A stretch of DNA of 64,000 nt from JBDRKE01 sp043814315 (GTDB lineage Bacteria; Omnitrophota; Gorgyraeia; Gygaellales; Profunditerraquicolaceae). The stretch covers positions 9,962-73,961 of the forward strand of contig JBDRKE010000024.1 in NCBI GenBank assembly GCA_043814315.1, in the 5' to 3' direction. Positions 1 to 9,681 of this stretch are shown here, piece after piece. Position numbers and translations under genes: made by a program. Each line of letters opens with the position of its first letter. Within the stretch, counting starts at the first letter, position 1. The notes under the pieces are model-generated. The model did not search any database, was not told where the DNA came from, and was given only the letters and a program-made list of their open reading frames with translations.

Positions 1-1033
1 GAATCTTGCAATACCCTTCCCGCATCTGCCTTGTCTTTTCGGGAACACTACTCAATTCCCGCAGGGCCCTTCTTAATCCTTCAGCTTCCAGCTCTTCATC
101 CCTGATAAGAATGGCGCACTTGTGTTCCTGCAGCATCTTGGCATTGTAGAGTTGATGTCTATAAGCAAAGGGATAAGGAATGATTATGGCTGGGATCTTA
201 AAATAGATGAGCTCAGCGATGGTGGTGGCCCCTGCCCTGCAAATAACCAGATCTGCCATGCTATAGGCGTATTGCATTCCTTTAAGAAAAGGGAACAATT
301 TTACATGCCAATTTAATCTCCGATAACCGTTTTCTAATACGGGATAATCCTCAATGCCGGCTATATGGATGACCTGGAATGCTAAATCCTCAGGAAGGCC
401 ACAGACGGCTTCTAAGAAACAGGAATTGATCCTGTGGCTGCCACGGCTGCCACCCGTAACCAATATCGTAAACTTACGCTCCTGGAATCCGAAATAATCC
501 GAAGCCTTATTTCTATCAATTCTTTGTAAGCTTTTCCTGATAGGGTTGCCTGTCAGCGTTATCTTGTCCTTATTCACTTTTAAGAATCTCTGTGTTTCAG
601 CGAATGAAATGGCGATTCTGTCGCAAAACTTAGCCAATAATCTGTTGGCGCGCCCCGGCAAATAGTTCTGTTCATGAATCAATGTCTTAATCCGCGCCAA
701 CCAGGCCATCAACACAAGAGGAATGCTATCCAGACTTCCGAATCCGACGACAGAATCCGGTTTAAATGCCAGAAGGATCCCGAGGCTTTCTACAGACCCC
801 CGGATAAAGTTAAATAGCGCAATGACATTCTTAAGATTTAAACGTAGACTGATAGGAGTCGTGGAGAGGGTCTTGACTCTATAACTCTGTGCGAGCACAT
901 TAAACTCTAAGCATCTTTTCGGCACAACTAAAAGGGTCTCTATGTCTTTATATTTGTCTTTCAGGGCCTCTAAAAAACCTATGGCCGGGAATATGTGGCC
1001 GCCACTGGCCCCTGTCACAATCAGGATTCTCAT
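1..1033 (-). CDS. murG: MurG, lipid II-forming GlcNAc transferase (partial, C-terminus beyond window)
   Basis: Transfers GlcNAc from UDP-GlcNAc to undecaprenyl-pyrophosphoryl-MurNAc-pentapeptide (lipid I) at the inner face of the membrane, making lipid II. The reading frame is open from an ATG at 1033 to the window edge, about 344 residues. Visible signatures are the N-terminal loop TGASGGHIFPA (residues 7-17, a variant of the usual GGTGGH), HEQN (120-123), the UDP-binding start LVTGGSRGS (191-199) and CRAGATTIAEL (265-275). GGAGG lies 6 nt before the ATG. It is the last dcw gene visible, 94 nt after ftsW. It is cut by the window edge, not degraded. Identification is firm from motifs and context. 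Confidence 0.95.
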   Translation of the reverse strand, partial: MRILIVTGASGGHIFPAIGFLEALKDKYKDIETLLVVPKRCLEFNVLAQSYRVKTLSTTPISLRLNLKNVIALFNFIRGSVESLGILLAFKPDSVVGFGSLDSIPLVLMAWLARIKTLIHEQNYLPGRANRLLAKFCDRIAISFAETQRFLKVNKDKITLTGNPIRKSLQRIDRNKASDYFGFQERKFTILVTGGSRGSHRINSCFLEAVCGLPEDLAFQVIHIAGIEDYPVLENGYRRLNWHVKLFPFLKGMQYAYSMADLVICRAGATTIAELIYFKIPAIIIPYPFAYRHQLYNAKMLQEHKCAILIRDEELEAEGLRRALRELSSVPEKTRQMREGYCKI

Positions 1034-1127
1034 TCTTCGCCTCCGCAATGCCGCAGAGCTTGCGGCTCGGAATTCTTCCCAGAATCCCAAACTGTAATAA
1101 TTATGCCTGTCGTCATCTGCGAGGGGA

Positions 1128-2222
1128 TCATGGATATTCTCCACTGCGGCCGATATTGATAAGCAAGCCCACACTGATCATATCAAAGACAAAAGAAGAT
1201 CCGCCGTAACTGATAAAAGGTAACGGGAGCCCTTTCGTGGGAAACAAGCCGCAGGAAACTCCTATATTGATGACGGCTTTCAGAGAAAACATCAGAACCA
1301 AACCCAGGGCAAGAAAATAGCCGAATCTGTCGTTAGCGTTCTTGATGATCTTTAGCCCCTGCTGGATAAAAATCATAAACAGAACGATGACGCCAAACGT
1401 CCCTAAAAGCCCCAGCTCCTCTCCGATGATTGAAAAAATAAAATCGGTATGGGCCGCTGGCAGATAAAATAACTTCTGCCTGGAATGGCCTAACCCCAGG
1501 CCGAATAATCCGCCGGAACCCAGGGCGATCTGCGACTGTATAATCTGAAAACCACTTCCCTTGGGGTCCATCCAGGGATTTAAAAACGCCAGAATACGCA
1601 TCCTTCTGTAAGGCACGCTGAATACCAACATGTAAAGCAAGGGCAGACTTGCCATCAGCATGGATAATAGATAGGAAATACGTCCTCCGGCAATAAAGAG
1701 TATGATGATAACTACGGCCACGATAGCCAGAGTCGTGCCCAGATCCGGCTGCATAAGAATTAATAGTGCCATGACCCCTAAAACGCCTAACGGAGGAAGA
1801 AACCCTTTAAAGAAATCTTTGATCGTATGGCCTTTACGGGCAATAAAATCTGCCATATAAATGACCATGCTAAGGCCCGCTAATTCTGAAGGCTGAAAAC
1901 TGATAAATTTGTACCGGAACCATCTCCGTGCGCCTGAAACCTCCCTTCCCAATCCCGGTATTAATACGAGCACCAGCAAGAATAAAGAGATTAACAACAG
2001 GGGCTTAGCATAATTTCTTAATTTTCGGTAGTCAAAACTCATGACAAAAAACATCAGGAGCACACCGATAAACAGGAAGATTGAGTGCCTTTTCAAAAAG
2101 AAAAAACTGTCCTTGTATCTCTCCAGGGCGTAAATACTGGAAGCACTGTAAATCATGACGATGCCGATACAGACAAGAACCACGGTTACGGTAAAAAGAT
2201 TTATTCTGACACCGCGAATCAT
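1128..2222 (-). CDS. ftsW: FtsW, SEDS-family septal peptidoglycan polymerase
   Basis: Polytopic SEDS glycosyltransferase that polymerises lipid II at the division septum with its partner PBP, FtsI. The 364 residues contain about ten hydrophobic segments. Family signatures are GARRW (97-101), FQPSE (109-113), QPDLGT (158-163), HTDFIFSIIGEELG with the likely catalytic Asp260, and LPLPFISYGGSS (332-343). RodA is the paralogue to exclude; position between murD and murG in the dcw cluster favours FtsW. Start ATG at 2222 follows GAGGG by 7 nt. The gap upstream to murD is filled by a long A-rich inverted repeat. Confidence 0.93.
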   Translation of the reverse strand: MIRGVRINLFTVTVVLVCIGIVMIYSASSIYALERYKDSFFFLKRHSIFLFIGVLLMFFVMSFDYRKLRNYAKPLLLISLFLLVLVLIPGLGREVSGARRWFRYKFISFQPSELAGLSMVIYMADFIARKGHTIKDFFKGFLPPLGVLGVMALLILMQPDLGTTLAIVAVVIIILFIAGGRISYLLSMLMASLPLLYMLVFSVPYRRMRILAFLNPWMDPKGSGFQIIQSQIALGSGGLFGLGLGHSRQKLFYLPAAHTDFIFSIIGEELGLLGTFGVIVLFMIFIQQGLKIIKNANDRFGYFLALGLVLMFSLKAVINIGVSCGLFPTKGLPLPFISYGGSSFVFDMISVGLLINIGRSGEYP

Positions 2223-2247
2223 AAAATAACCCTCTTGCGACGTTAAG

Positions 2248-2424
2248 TCAAATCCAAATCACAAAGCACAAAACACAAAACAAGCCCAAAGCACAAAATC
2301 CAAAATAAAGAATCCTTTGTTTTGAATTTTGAGTTTTGGCACTTCGACTGCGCTTGAGAGCCAATGGTGAGCGGAGTCGAACCATTGGATTTATTTTGAA
2401 TTTTGAATTTTGACATTTGAATTT
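2248..2424. repeat. A-rich inverted repeat (family A), copy 1, murD-ftsW
   Basis: Left arm CAAATCCAAATCACAAAGCAC onwards, right arm ending ATTTTGACATTTGAATTT, with a centre containing CCAATGGTGAGC/ TTCGAACCATTGG. It covers the murD stop codon and codes the last residues of MurD. It starts and ends close to coding sequence. Confidence 0.85.
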
Positions 2425-3695
2425 ATCTTAGTAGTATTCTTCTTTAGGCTAGAGACCGCTTTCTTAAAGACATTCCCTCTTTCTTCATAGCCGGAAAACA
2501 TATCAAAGCTTGAACACATGGGGGATAATAACACAGAGTCTCCTGGCACGGCCTTTCGATAAGCCTTAAGAACGGCTTCTTCTAAACTGCCGGCTTCTTC
2601 AATGGACAGGGTGTCTTTAAGCACCTGAGCAATTTTCTCCTTTGCCTCGCCGATCAGAATAACTTCTTTTACTTTTTGGCGCGCCTGTCCCAGAATGATC
2701 CCGTAATCCACCCCCTTATCCTTGCCTCCGGCAATCAAAATGACAGGCGCCTGAATGTTATTTAAGGCCCAGAGGGCCGAATCGGCTGTCGTCGCCTTGG
2801 AATCGTTAATGAATCTTATATGATTTATTTCCGCCACCTGTTCTAGGCGGTGCTCAATGCCTTTGAAATCTCTAAGGACTCTTAAAACCGATTCCTGATC
2901 GATGCCTAGGATCGAACCCACCGCTACTACGGCAGCCTGATTCGGATTCAATTCTTTTGTTTGTGAAAAAAAGATAGGCCGGGCTTTTGTTTCCTTCGCT
3001 AAATCTCTTAATACGGGGTCATCCTGATTCAGAACCACATAATCGAACTTATCCTGATTCTCAAAGATCCTTTTCTTTGCCTCAAGATACTCCTGCATAT
3101 TCTTATACCGGTCCAAGTGGTTACGGGTGAAATTTAAGATCACGGAAATCTTCGGCTTAAACGTGACGATATTCTCCAACTGAAAAGAGCTTACCTCAAG
3201 CGTCACAAAATCCTTCTCTCTTATCCTGCGCACTTCCTGAGAAAAAGGGTTGCCGATATTGCCGCAAATGAACACCTGCTTACCGCTGGATGAAAGGATC
3301 CTGCCGATTAACGTGGTGACAGTGGTCTTGCCGTTTGAACCTGTAATGGCTATGATTTCGCCGGGACATAAACTCCAGGCAAACTCAATCTCGCTGATGA
3401 TGAGAGTATTTTCTTGTTTTGCCCACAGGATGGGCGAGGCATCAGAAGGAACACCCGGAGAAATAATCAATAAATCCTTATCTATTACAAACTCCTGCGA
3501 GTGTCTGCCCAACTCCGCTTTTATGGCTTTTGATTTTAACTTCAATCTATGGGCGCGCGTGCTGTCATCATCCTTATAGTCCGTGACGCTTACATCCGCT
3601 CCTAAATCCCAAAGCAGATTGACGCAGGCCACCCCTGAGCGGCCCAGGCCTACCACTACCACTTTTTTATTTTTATAATAATCCGTGTTACGCAT
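2391..3695 (-). CDS. murD: MurD, UDP-MurNAc-L-Ala--D-Glu ligase
   Basis: Cytoplasmic ATP-dependent ligase adding D-glutamate to UDP-MurNAc-L-alanine. The N-terminal Rossmann-like segment KVVVVGLGRSG and the P-loop GSNGKTT (residues 119-125) are clear, followed by the Mur ligase central motif NFTRNHLDRY, where many homologues have PDHLDRH or EDHMDRY. I place the start at the ATG at 3695; an in-frame TTG ten codons upstream lies in repeat-derived sequence. Neither start has a strong Shine-Dalgarno. The last ~15 residues (NTTKINSNVKIQNSK) are encoded by the first arm of an A-rich dispersed repeat, so the native C-terminus has been extended or replaced by repeat DNA. Confidence 0.94.
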   Translation of the reverse strand: MRNTDYYKNKKVVVVGLGRSGVACVNLLWDLGADVSVTDYKDDDSTRAHRLKLKSKAIKAELGRHSQEFVIDKDLLIISPGVPSDASPILWAKQENTLIISEIEFAWSLCPGEIIAITGSNGKTTVTTLIGRILSSSGKQVFICGNIGNPFSQEVRRIREKDFVTLEVSSFQLENIVTFKPKISVILNFTRNHLDRYKNMQEYLEAKKRIFENQDKFDYVVLNQDDPVLRDLAKETKARPIFFSQTKELNPNQAAVVAVGSILGIDQESVLRVLRDFKGIEHRLEQVAEINHIRFINDSKATTADSALWALNNIQAPVILIAGGKDKGVDYGIILGQARQKVKEVILIGEAKEKIAQVLKDTLSIEEAGSLEEAVLKAYRKAVPGDSVLLSPMCSSFDMFSGYEERGNVFKKAVSSLKKNTTKINSNVKIQNSK

Positions 3696-3730
3696 AGTAA
3701 AAATCTGATAAATCTCAAATGCCAAGCACC

Positions 3731-3903
3731 CTGCCTACCCTGCCTACCGGCAGGCAGGCGGCAGGCAGGCAAATTCCAGATAAATTACAAATCACAAATT
3801 CCAAATTACAAACTCATGAGTTTCGGACATTGTGATTTTGGATTTGGGATTTGTTTGGGATTTGGAATTTGGAAATTGGGATTTAACTTATTATTTGTCA
3901 TTT
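3731..3903. repeat. Family A copy 2 with CTGCC palindrome, mraY-murD
   Basis: A CTGCCTACC/GGCAGGCAG palindrome (3731-3770) followed by AAATTCCAGATAAATTACAA facing TTTGGAATTTGGAAATTGGG. It fills the gap from the mraY stop to murD. Confidence 0.85.
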
Positions 3904-3907
3904 CGGC

Positions 3908-4996
3908 TTATCTTATCTTCAAAGTGACCAATGTCAGGAGTGCCAGCAGGCCGGCTATAATCCAGAACCTTACGATAACCTTATTTTCTGGCCAATTGAG
4001 GAATTGAAAATGATGGTGTAAGGGAGCGATTTTAAAGATACGTCTCTTAAAGATGCGAAAAGAACCTACCTGCAAAATGACGGATAAAGCCTCTAATACG
4101 AAAATACCCCCAACGATAACTAAAAGTAATTCCTTCTTTATGAGCAGGGCCACCGTTCCGAGCGCCCCTCCCAAAGCCAAAGACCCGACGTCTCCCATAA
4201 ATATGGAGGCCGGATGGCAGTTAAACCATAAGAAACCCAGGCCCGCTCCTAAGATGCCCGCACAAAATACGGTGAGCTCTCCCGCACCGCTTAAATAAGG
4301 AATGAGAAAGTAATTGCTGAAATTTACGTTTCCCGTTACGTAACTCAATACGCAGAACGTAAAGGCGACCATCACCGCGATGCCGACAGCCAATCCATCA
4401 AGGCCGTCGGTCAGGTTCACCGCATTGGAAGACCCGGCGATCACCAGAATCACAAAAAGTATATACAGTCCATTTAAGTTTAAACAGGCGTCTTTCAAAA
4501 AAGGCAATTCCAGTTGAATATTATGCTGGGGGTCGAGAAAAAGAAAGGTCCCCAATATCAGTCCCAGAACGACCTGGCTGGTTAATTTGGCGCTGGCCGT
4601 CAGTCCCTTTGATTTCTTTCTTGTCTGTTTTATATAATCGTCCATGAATCCCGTCACGCCTAACCAAAGGGTGCTTGCCAATGCGATCAACACGTACTTG
4701 TTGAGAATTTCGGCCCACAGCAAAGTGGAAATGACAATGGCCCCTAATATCAAGATGCCTCCCATGGTAGGCGTATCCTGTTTGTTGCGGTGCAACTCAT
4801 GTAATCTCGCGCTGTCGTCTTTTCTTATATGTTCACCGACCCTCAATCTCTGAAGCTGTCTTATCAATACCGGACCGAAGATCAGGCTCAAGACAAAAGC
4901 GGTGATGGTGCACATGGCCGCGCGGAAAGTTATATACCGGAAGATATTAAAAAAGGAAATGGATTCGTGCAGGGGATAAAAAAGGTAATAGAGCAT
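3908..4996 (-). CDS. mraY: MraY, phospho-MurNAc-pentapeptide translocase
   Basis: Integral membrane enzyme moving phospho-MurNAc-pentapeptide onto undecaprenyl phosphate, giving lipid I. The 362-residue length is normal for the family. Signatures include TGFMDDYIKQ with the paired aspartates, NAVNLTDGLDGLA, FMGDVGSLALGG and the PLHHHFQ loop. About ten membrane segments are visible. It lies 26 nt after murF in the dcw cluster. The stop codon is followed within a few bases by the A-rich inverted repeat that separates it from murD. No good Shine-Dalgarno is seen before the ATG at 4996. Confidence 0.95.
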   Translation of the reverse strand: MLYYLFYPLHESISFFNIFRYITFRAAMCTITAFVLSLIFGPVLIRQLQRLRVGEHIRKDDSARLHELHRNKQDTPTMGGILILGAIVISTLLWAEILNKYVLIALASTLWLGVTGFMDDYIKQTRKKSKGLTASAKLTSQVVLGLILGTFLFLDPQHNIQLELPFLKDACLNLNGLYILFVILVIAGSSNAVNLTDGLDGLAVGIAVMVAFTFCVLSYVTGNVNFSNYFLIPYLSGAGELTVFCAGILGAGLGFLWFNCHPASIFMGDVGSLALGGALGTVALLIKKELLLVIVGGIFVLEALSVILQVGSFRIFKRRIFKIAPLHHHFQFLNWPENKVIVRFWIIAGLLALLTLVTLKIR

Positions 4997-5022
4997 ATTT
5001 TTGACTTCGCCCGTTAATAAAC

Positions 5023-6399
5023 CTAACTATATTGGCGCATCTGGAGAATCTTTTCCAGCATCATGGCCCGCGAACCTTTGATAAGGACGAGATCTTCCGA
5101 GCCGGGATTCACCTTTTTATACAGAATGTCGCGCGCCTCGAGGTTGTTTTCGCACAGAAATACATCCTGCGCCTTAAGGCCTTCCTTCCTGGCGGCCAAG
5201 GCAGCCCATTTAGACAGGGGCCCTACCGCAATAAATACGTCGCAGATCCGGGCTGCCTCTTTACCTATTTGACGATGAAAATGCACGGCCCTGCGGCCCA
5301 GCTCCAGCATATCTCCCATAACAAAAATCTTTCTTCCTTCAGCGCGAGAATCCTTCAAGACAGCCAATGATTGCCTTAAAGAAAGTGGATTTGAATTATA
5401 GGTATCGTCAATGAATGTTATATTATTTAATGTCAGCAGCTGGAGTCTGTTCTGAGGGGGAACAAAAGTGGCCAATCGCGATGCCGCATCCGGCATACTC
5501 ATGCCAAATATGCGAGCGCAGGCAACCGCCGCCAGTGCGTTATGGATATTATAATACCCTAATGTCCTTAATGTAAATCTATATTTTTGGTTCACCGAGA
5601 ATTGAAGGCTCTGCCCCAATGCGCGGATTTCCGTAGCCAAAAAATCACTTCGGTTCTTGATACCGAAACCTAAGGCCAATGGCCTTTTATGCGCCCTATG
5701 CAAAACTTTTTTTAAAAAACGGTCATCGGCATTCAGTATGGCTAAACCTGGCTTCTTAAGTTCTCTGATTAAAGCCATCTTTTCTCTGAATACGCCTTCT
5801 AAATTCTTAAAGTACTCCAGGTGACTCGGACCGATGTTCGTTATGACCCCTATATCGGGTTGGCAAATACGGCAGAGATATCCGATTTCACCAAAATGAT
5901 TGGACCCTATTTCTAAGACGGCTAAGTCACAGGCGTTATTAAGCCCCAGTAAAGTCAGAGGTAACCCTATTTGATTATTTTTTGTGCCCGAGGTCTTAAG
6001 CACTTTAAACTTCCGGGACAATACCCAGAAAATCATCTCCTTGGTTGTGGTTTTGCCGTTACTGCCGGTAACGGCGATGACGGGGATGTCAAATCTTTGG
6101 CGGTGGAATCGTGCGATACCGCCTAAGGCCCTGACCGTATCCTTGACTTCTATAAACGTTATCTCATCTTTTGGTTTTGTCCTCAGGAATGGTTTCTTAA
6201 AAATAATGACGTTTGAGCCTTTCTTGATGGCCTCATTCACAAAACAATGCCCGTCGTAATTCCTACCCTTAATCGCGATAAAAGCCTCACCTCGCTTTAG
6301 GGTCCTGGAGTCTATGGAAACGCCCTTAACGCAGGCGTCTCTCTTGCCGCTAACGAACTTACCCTGAGTCGCCTTTAATAATTCTTCGACCTTAAACAT
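5023..6399 (-). CDS. murF: MurF, UDP-MurNAc-tripeptide--D-Ala-D-Ala ligase
   Basis: Adds D-alanyl-D-alanine to the UDP-MurNAc tripeptide in the cytoplasm, finishing the soluble precursor. It has the three-domain Mur ligase layout: an N-terminal substrate domain with SIDSRTLKRGEAFIAIKG, the P-loop TGSNGKTT (111-118), the NIGPSHLEYF central motif, and a C-terminal domain with DDTYNSNPLS and GDMLELG. The 458 residues are normal. Its start overlaps the end of murE by 25 bp, implying coupled translation. Confidence 0.95.
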   Translation of the reverse strand: MFKVEELLKATQGKFVSGKRDACVKGVSIDSRTLKRGEAFIAIKGRNYDGHCFVNEAIKKGSNVIIFKKPFLRTKPKDEITFIEVKDTVRALGGIARFHRQRFDIPVIAVTGSNGKTTTKEMIFWVLSRKFKVLKTSGTKNNQIGLPLTLLGLNNACDLAVLEIGSNHFGEIGYLCRICQPDIGVITNIGPSHLEYFKNLEGVFREKMALIRELKKPGLAILNADDRFLKKVLHRAHKRPLALGFGIKNRSDFLATEIRALGQSLQFSVNQKYRFTLRTLGYYNIHNALAAVACARIFGMSMPDAASRLATFVPPQNRLQLLTLNNITFIDDTYNSNPLSLRQSLAVLKDSRAEGRKIFVMGDMLELGRRAVHFHRQIGKEAARICDVFIAVGPLSKWAALAARKEGLKAQDVFLCENNLEARDILYKKVNPGSEDLVLIKGSRAMMLEKILQMRQYS

Positions 6400-7844
6400 T
6401 CTTTTATGACTTCCTTATCGTCAAAAGGCATAACCTTATCTTTGATAATCTGATAATTCTCATGCCCCTTGCCTGCTACCAATACGATATCCTGGCGCTT
6501 GGCCATCTTTAAGGCTTTCTTTATGGCTTCCAAGCGTTCAGGAATTATGCAGAAGTTTGATTTCTTTATGCCGCGCCTTATGTCCCGGATGATGTCTTGA
6601 GGGTTTTCAAAGCGCGGGTTGTCGCTGGTAATAATAACGTAGTCTGAAAGTTGCGTAGCCACTTTCCCCATCTTGGGCCTTTTTGTCCTATCCCGGTCTC
6701 CTCCGCAACCGAAAACCAGAATGATCCTTTTACGGCATAACGGCCTTAAGGACATCAGGATATTCTTAAGGGCATCCTGCGTATGTGCGTAATCAATAAA
6801 GATCGAGAAATCCGCATCTATCTGGACTCTCTCCAATCTTCCCGGCACAAAACGGAAATTTCCTAAGGTTCTCTTGATTACCGACAAAGAAATTCCCTCT
6901 GCGATGGCCCAAGCCACGCAAGCCAATATATTGTAGATATTATGCCTGCCGATGAGGGAGGTTGAAAGTTTCATCTCCTGTTGCCTTGTTACAAGTTCAA
7001 ACGTGGTACGCTGGCAATCCAGTTTTATATCCTTGGCCGTAATATCGGACTTATGGTTTAGCCCATAGGTAATAATTTTGGCTGCGGTCTTCTTCTTTAA
7101 TTTTACGCCGAACCTATCATCGTTATTGATGACCGCAAATGTTTGCGGGCCCATGCCTTCAAAAAGCCTCGCCTTGCTTTCAAAATAATCTTTAAGGGTC
7201 TTATGGTAATCCAGATGATCCTGGGTGAGATTGGTGAAAATAGCTGAATGAAAGCGGATGCCTCTGGTCCTCTCCTGGTGCAAGGCATGCGAGGAAACTT
7301 CCATGATGCAATAATCAACGCCTTCTGCAAGCATTTCAGACAGCATCGATTGGATTTCGACGGGCCCGGGAGTCGTATTTTTGGAAGGGAAGATTTTATC
7401 CTTGAAGCGATAGTTGATCGTGCCGATGACCGACGGATGGGAACCAAATTCTTTTAACAGGGCTTCCAGAAGATAGGTAACGGTGGTTTTTCCGTTCGTG
7501 CCCGTAACACCGATAACTTTTGCTTTCGAAGAAGGATAGCCATGAAAACGTGCGGCCAATTCTGCCAAGGCTTTACGTGCATCCTTGACTCTTATAAAGG
7601 GCACATGATAAGAGTTCGCGAGTTCGTAAGTTCCCAAACTCTCCAGTATTACCGCTTTTGCGCCTCTTTGAATAGCTTCCTCGATATAGTCCCTGCCGTC
7701 TTCATGGACACCCTTAATGGCTACGAAGATATAATTATTTTTCGTAAGTTTTGAATGGCAGCTAACCCCTTTGACTTCAAAATCATCCAAACCAGGATGC
7801 TCTTTAAGGCTGGCTAAAGACTGTAACAGATATTTAATCTTCAT
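6375..7844 (-). CDS. murE: MurE, UDP-MurNAc-dipeptide--meso-DAP ligase
   Basis: Adds the third stem-peptide residue to UDP-MurNAc-L-Ala-D-Glu. The P-loop GTNGKTT is at about residues 115-121, the carbamylated-lysine segment reads SKARLF, and a DNPR box (TSDNPRFENP) sits near residue 409. DNPR is the known mark of meso-diaminopimelate specificity, as opposed to lysine-adding enzymes. This is the best evidence in the window for the type of cell wall. The ATG at 7844 is chosen over an adjacent TTG one codon upstream. It overlaps the end of ftsI by 11 bp and the start of murF by 25 bp. Confidence 0.95.
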   Translation of the reverse strand: MKIKYLLQSLASLKEHPGLDDFEVKGVSCHSKLTKNNYIFVAIKGVHEDGRDYIEEAIQRGAKAVILESLGTYELANSYHVPFIRVKDARKALAELAARFHGYPSSKAKVIGVTGTNGKTTVTYLLEALLKEFGSHPSVIGTINYRFKDKIFPSKNTTPGPVEIQSMLSEMLAEGVDYCIMEVSSHALHQERTRGIRFHSAIFTNLTQDHLDYHKTLKDYFESKARLFEGMGPQTFAVINNDDRFGVKLKKKTAAKIITYGLNHKSDITAKDIKLDCQRTTFELVTRQQEMKLSTSLIGRHNIYNILACVAWAIAEGISLSVIKRTLGNFRFVPGRLERVQIDADFSIFIDYAHTQDALKNILMSLRPLCRKRIILVFGCGGDRDRTKRPKMGKVATQLSDYVIITSDNPRFENPQDIIRDIRRGIKKSNFCIIPERLEAIKKALKMAKRQDIVLVAGKGHENYQIIKDKVMPFDDKEVIKECLRSKNY

Positions 7845-9543
7845 CAAGGAGCGCCATCCGGCGAGGGAGTTGATTTGTCTTTAGGTATCTTATGCAATCA
7901 CTAGCAACATTTTTAAAAACCGGTGCGGCTACCACTCCGCCGAAATAAAGAGGGCGAGGCTCATCTATGAGGACAACAATGGCAATTAAGGGATCCTCTA
8001 CAGGCGCAAATCCAATAAAAGAAGCTATAAATTTACTATGAGAATACGCACCCGTTGGTTCCAATTTCTGCGCTGTCCCTGTTTTACCCGCAGCTGTAAT
8101 CCCGGCGATCTTGGCTAATGTGCCCGTGCCATTTTCTACAACCCCCATCAATATCTTCTTGGCCCTTTCCGCCGTGTCTAAAGAGATGACTTTACGGATC
8201 AAGACTGGAGAAAATTCTTTGATAGTCTCTTGCCGCTTATCTTTAATAGACTGCACGACATAAGGCCTCATAAGCTGTCCTCCATTAGCAATCACAGAGA
8301 TAGCACTGGCTAATTGTAATACCGTAACCCCCACCTCCTGTCCGATAGGGATAGCGGCGATAGAAATCTTAGACCACTGGCGCGGCTCTTTAGCCACACC
8401 GTTGATTTCTCCCGGCAATTCAATACCTAATTTTGTTCCAAAACCAAAAAGCTCTACGTAGCGGGAAACCTGTTCAGGGCCCAACATCTGCGCCACTTTG
8501 GTAGTCCCGATATTGCTAGATTGCTGAATGACTTCCCTAAAAGTTAGCCATCCATGCGGCCTGTGGTCATGTAGAGTATGGCTTACGACTTGATAGGAAC
8601 CGTTTTCGCAGAAAATCTTATCCTCTTCGCTCACTTTTTTTTCCTCCAGGGCCGCAGCGAGAGTCACGATTTTGAATACCGAACCCGGTTCAAACAAATC
8701 GCAAATGGCGCGGTTACGCATCTGATCTTTATCTACTTTGCAAATGTTTAAATCAAAGGTAGGACGGTTAGCCAGAGCCAGTATCGCTCCGGTGTGAGGA
8801 TCCATCACCACAATACTGGCGCCTTTTGCATGAGAAGACTTGAAGGCCTTATCAAGCTCCCTTTCTGCAATATACTGCACCACTTCATCAATCGTCAATA
8901 TCAAATCGTAGCCGTCTTTGGGTAATACCATTTCTTCCCATATATCCAATTTTCTCTGACGCGCATCCCTTAAAAAAAGGGCCCACCCCGCCTCTCCTTT
9001 TAGGTATTTATCAAAGGCAAGCTCCAGCCCCTCAAGGCCCTTATTATCAAGACCGGCAAAACCAAGAACATGGCTGGCCAAATAATTGTTAGGATAGGTC
9101 CGCTTGCTTTCTTTGATAAAACCGATTCCCTTAATATTGAGACTCTTGATTGCCTCTGATTGCTCGGGAGTCATTTTTCTCGCCAGCCAGATAAAAGACT
9201 TTTTCCGATATAATCGATCTCGTAAGAAAGAGGAGGCCACGTTTAAAAGAGGGACGAGTTGTTTTATAATCGATTCTTTATCCTGATCCTTGATTTCATT
9301 AGGAGCAGCGTAGAGGGACTCTGTAGGCAGATTGATGGCTAGGGGGTTAAGGTTGGCATCGTAGATGGTGCCTCGCATGGGCTCCAGTTCTAAATAGAGA
9401 TTATGCTGTTTTTTGGCCAGACCCGCTAAGTAGCTGGAGCGAAAGAATTGTATAAAAAAAAGGCGCAATAGACAGGCTATCAGGAAGACAATAACTAACA
9501 AAAATACCGCCTCACACTTTGGGCGATAGTTGCTTATCTGCAC
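7834..9543 (-). CDS. ftsI: FtsI/PBP3-type septal transpeptidase
   Basis: Class B penicillin-binding protein that cross-links septal peptidoglycan together with FtsW. One N-terminal membrane anchor (about 12-31) is followed by the PBP dimerisation domain and the transpeptidase domain. The three active-site motifs are present: SVFK with the catalytic Ser288, SSN (342-344) and KTG (487-489). The 569 residues are a typical length and no PASTA repeats are seen. The start is a GTG at 9543 without a recognisable Shine-Dalgarno; the sequence just upstream is part of an ACTAGTAACTCG-type repeat. It sits between the FtsL-like gene and murE, as expected for a dcw FtsI. Confidence 0.94.
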   Translation of the reverse strand: MQISNYRPKCEAVFLLVIVFLIACLLRLFFIQFFRSSYLAGLAKKQHNLYLELEPMRGTIYDANLNPLAINLPTESLYAAPNEIKDQDKESIIKQLVPLLNVASSFLRDRLYRKKSFIWLARKMTPEQSEAIKSLNIKGIGFIKESKRTYPNNYLASHVLGFAGLDNKGLEGLELAFDKYLKGEAGWALFLRDARQRKLDIWEEMVLPKDGYDLILTIDEVVQYIAERELDKAFKSSHAKGASIVVMDPHTGAILALANRPTFDLNICKVDKDQMRNRAICDLFEPGSVFKIVTLAAALEEKKVSEEDKIFCENGSYQVVSHTLHDHRPHGWLTFREVIQQSSNIGTTKVAQMLGPEQVSRYVELFGFGTKLGIELPGEINGVAKEPRQWSKISIAAIPIGQEVGVTVLQLASAISVIANGGQLMRPYVVQSIKDKRQETIKEFSPVLIRKVISLDTAERAKKILMGVVENGTGTLAKIAGITAAGKTGTAQKLEPTGAYSHSKFIASFIGFAPVEDPLIAIVVLIDEPRPLYFGGVVAAPVFKNVASDCIRYLKTNQLPRRMALLDED

Positions 9544-9556
9544 TATAAATAATAAA

Positions 9557-9681
9557 TACTAGTAAACTAGTAACTCGGTGACTAGTAATCCGAGGCAAAA
9601 CGAATGGAGCCTAAAATACTTATATCCTTTTTAAGCTATGCATGGCAAGTTACTAGTTACGAAATTACGAGTTACCGAGGG
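9557..9681. repeat. ACTAGTAACTCG inverted repeat, ftsL-ftsI
   Basis: TACTAGTAAACTAGTAACTC (9557) and CTAGTAATCCGAGG face TTACTAGTTACGAAATTACG and AGTTACCGAGG (to 9681). The FtsL stop codon at 9672 is in the right arm. A related tract codes the lipoprotein signal peptide at 17730. Confidence 0.8.

Noticed and set aside
1..1033. murG as a truncated pseudogene
   Set aside because: The frame is open and motif-complete up to the window edge; the missing end is due to the window boundary.
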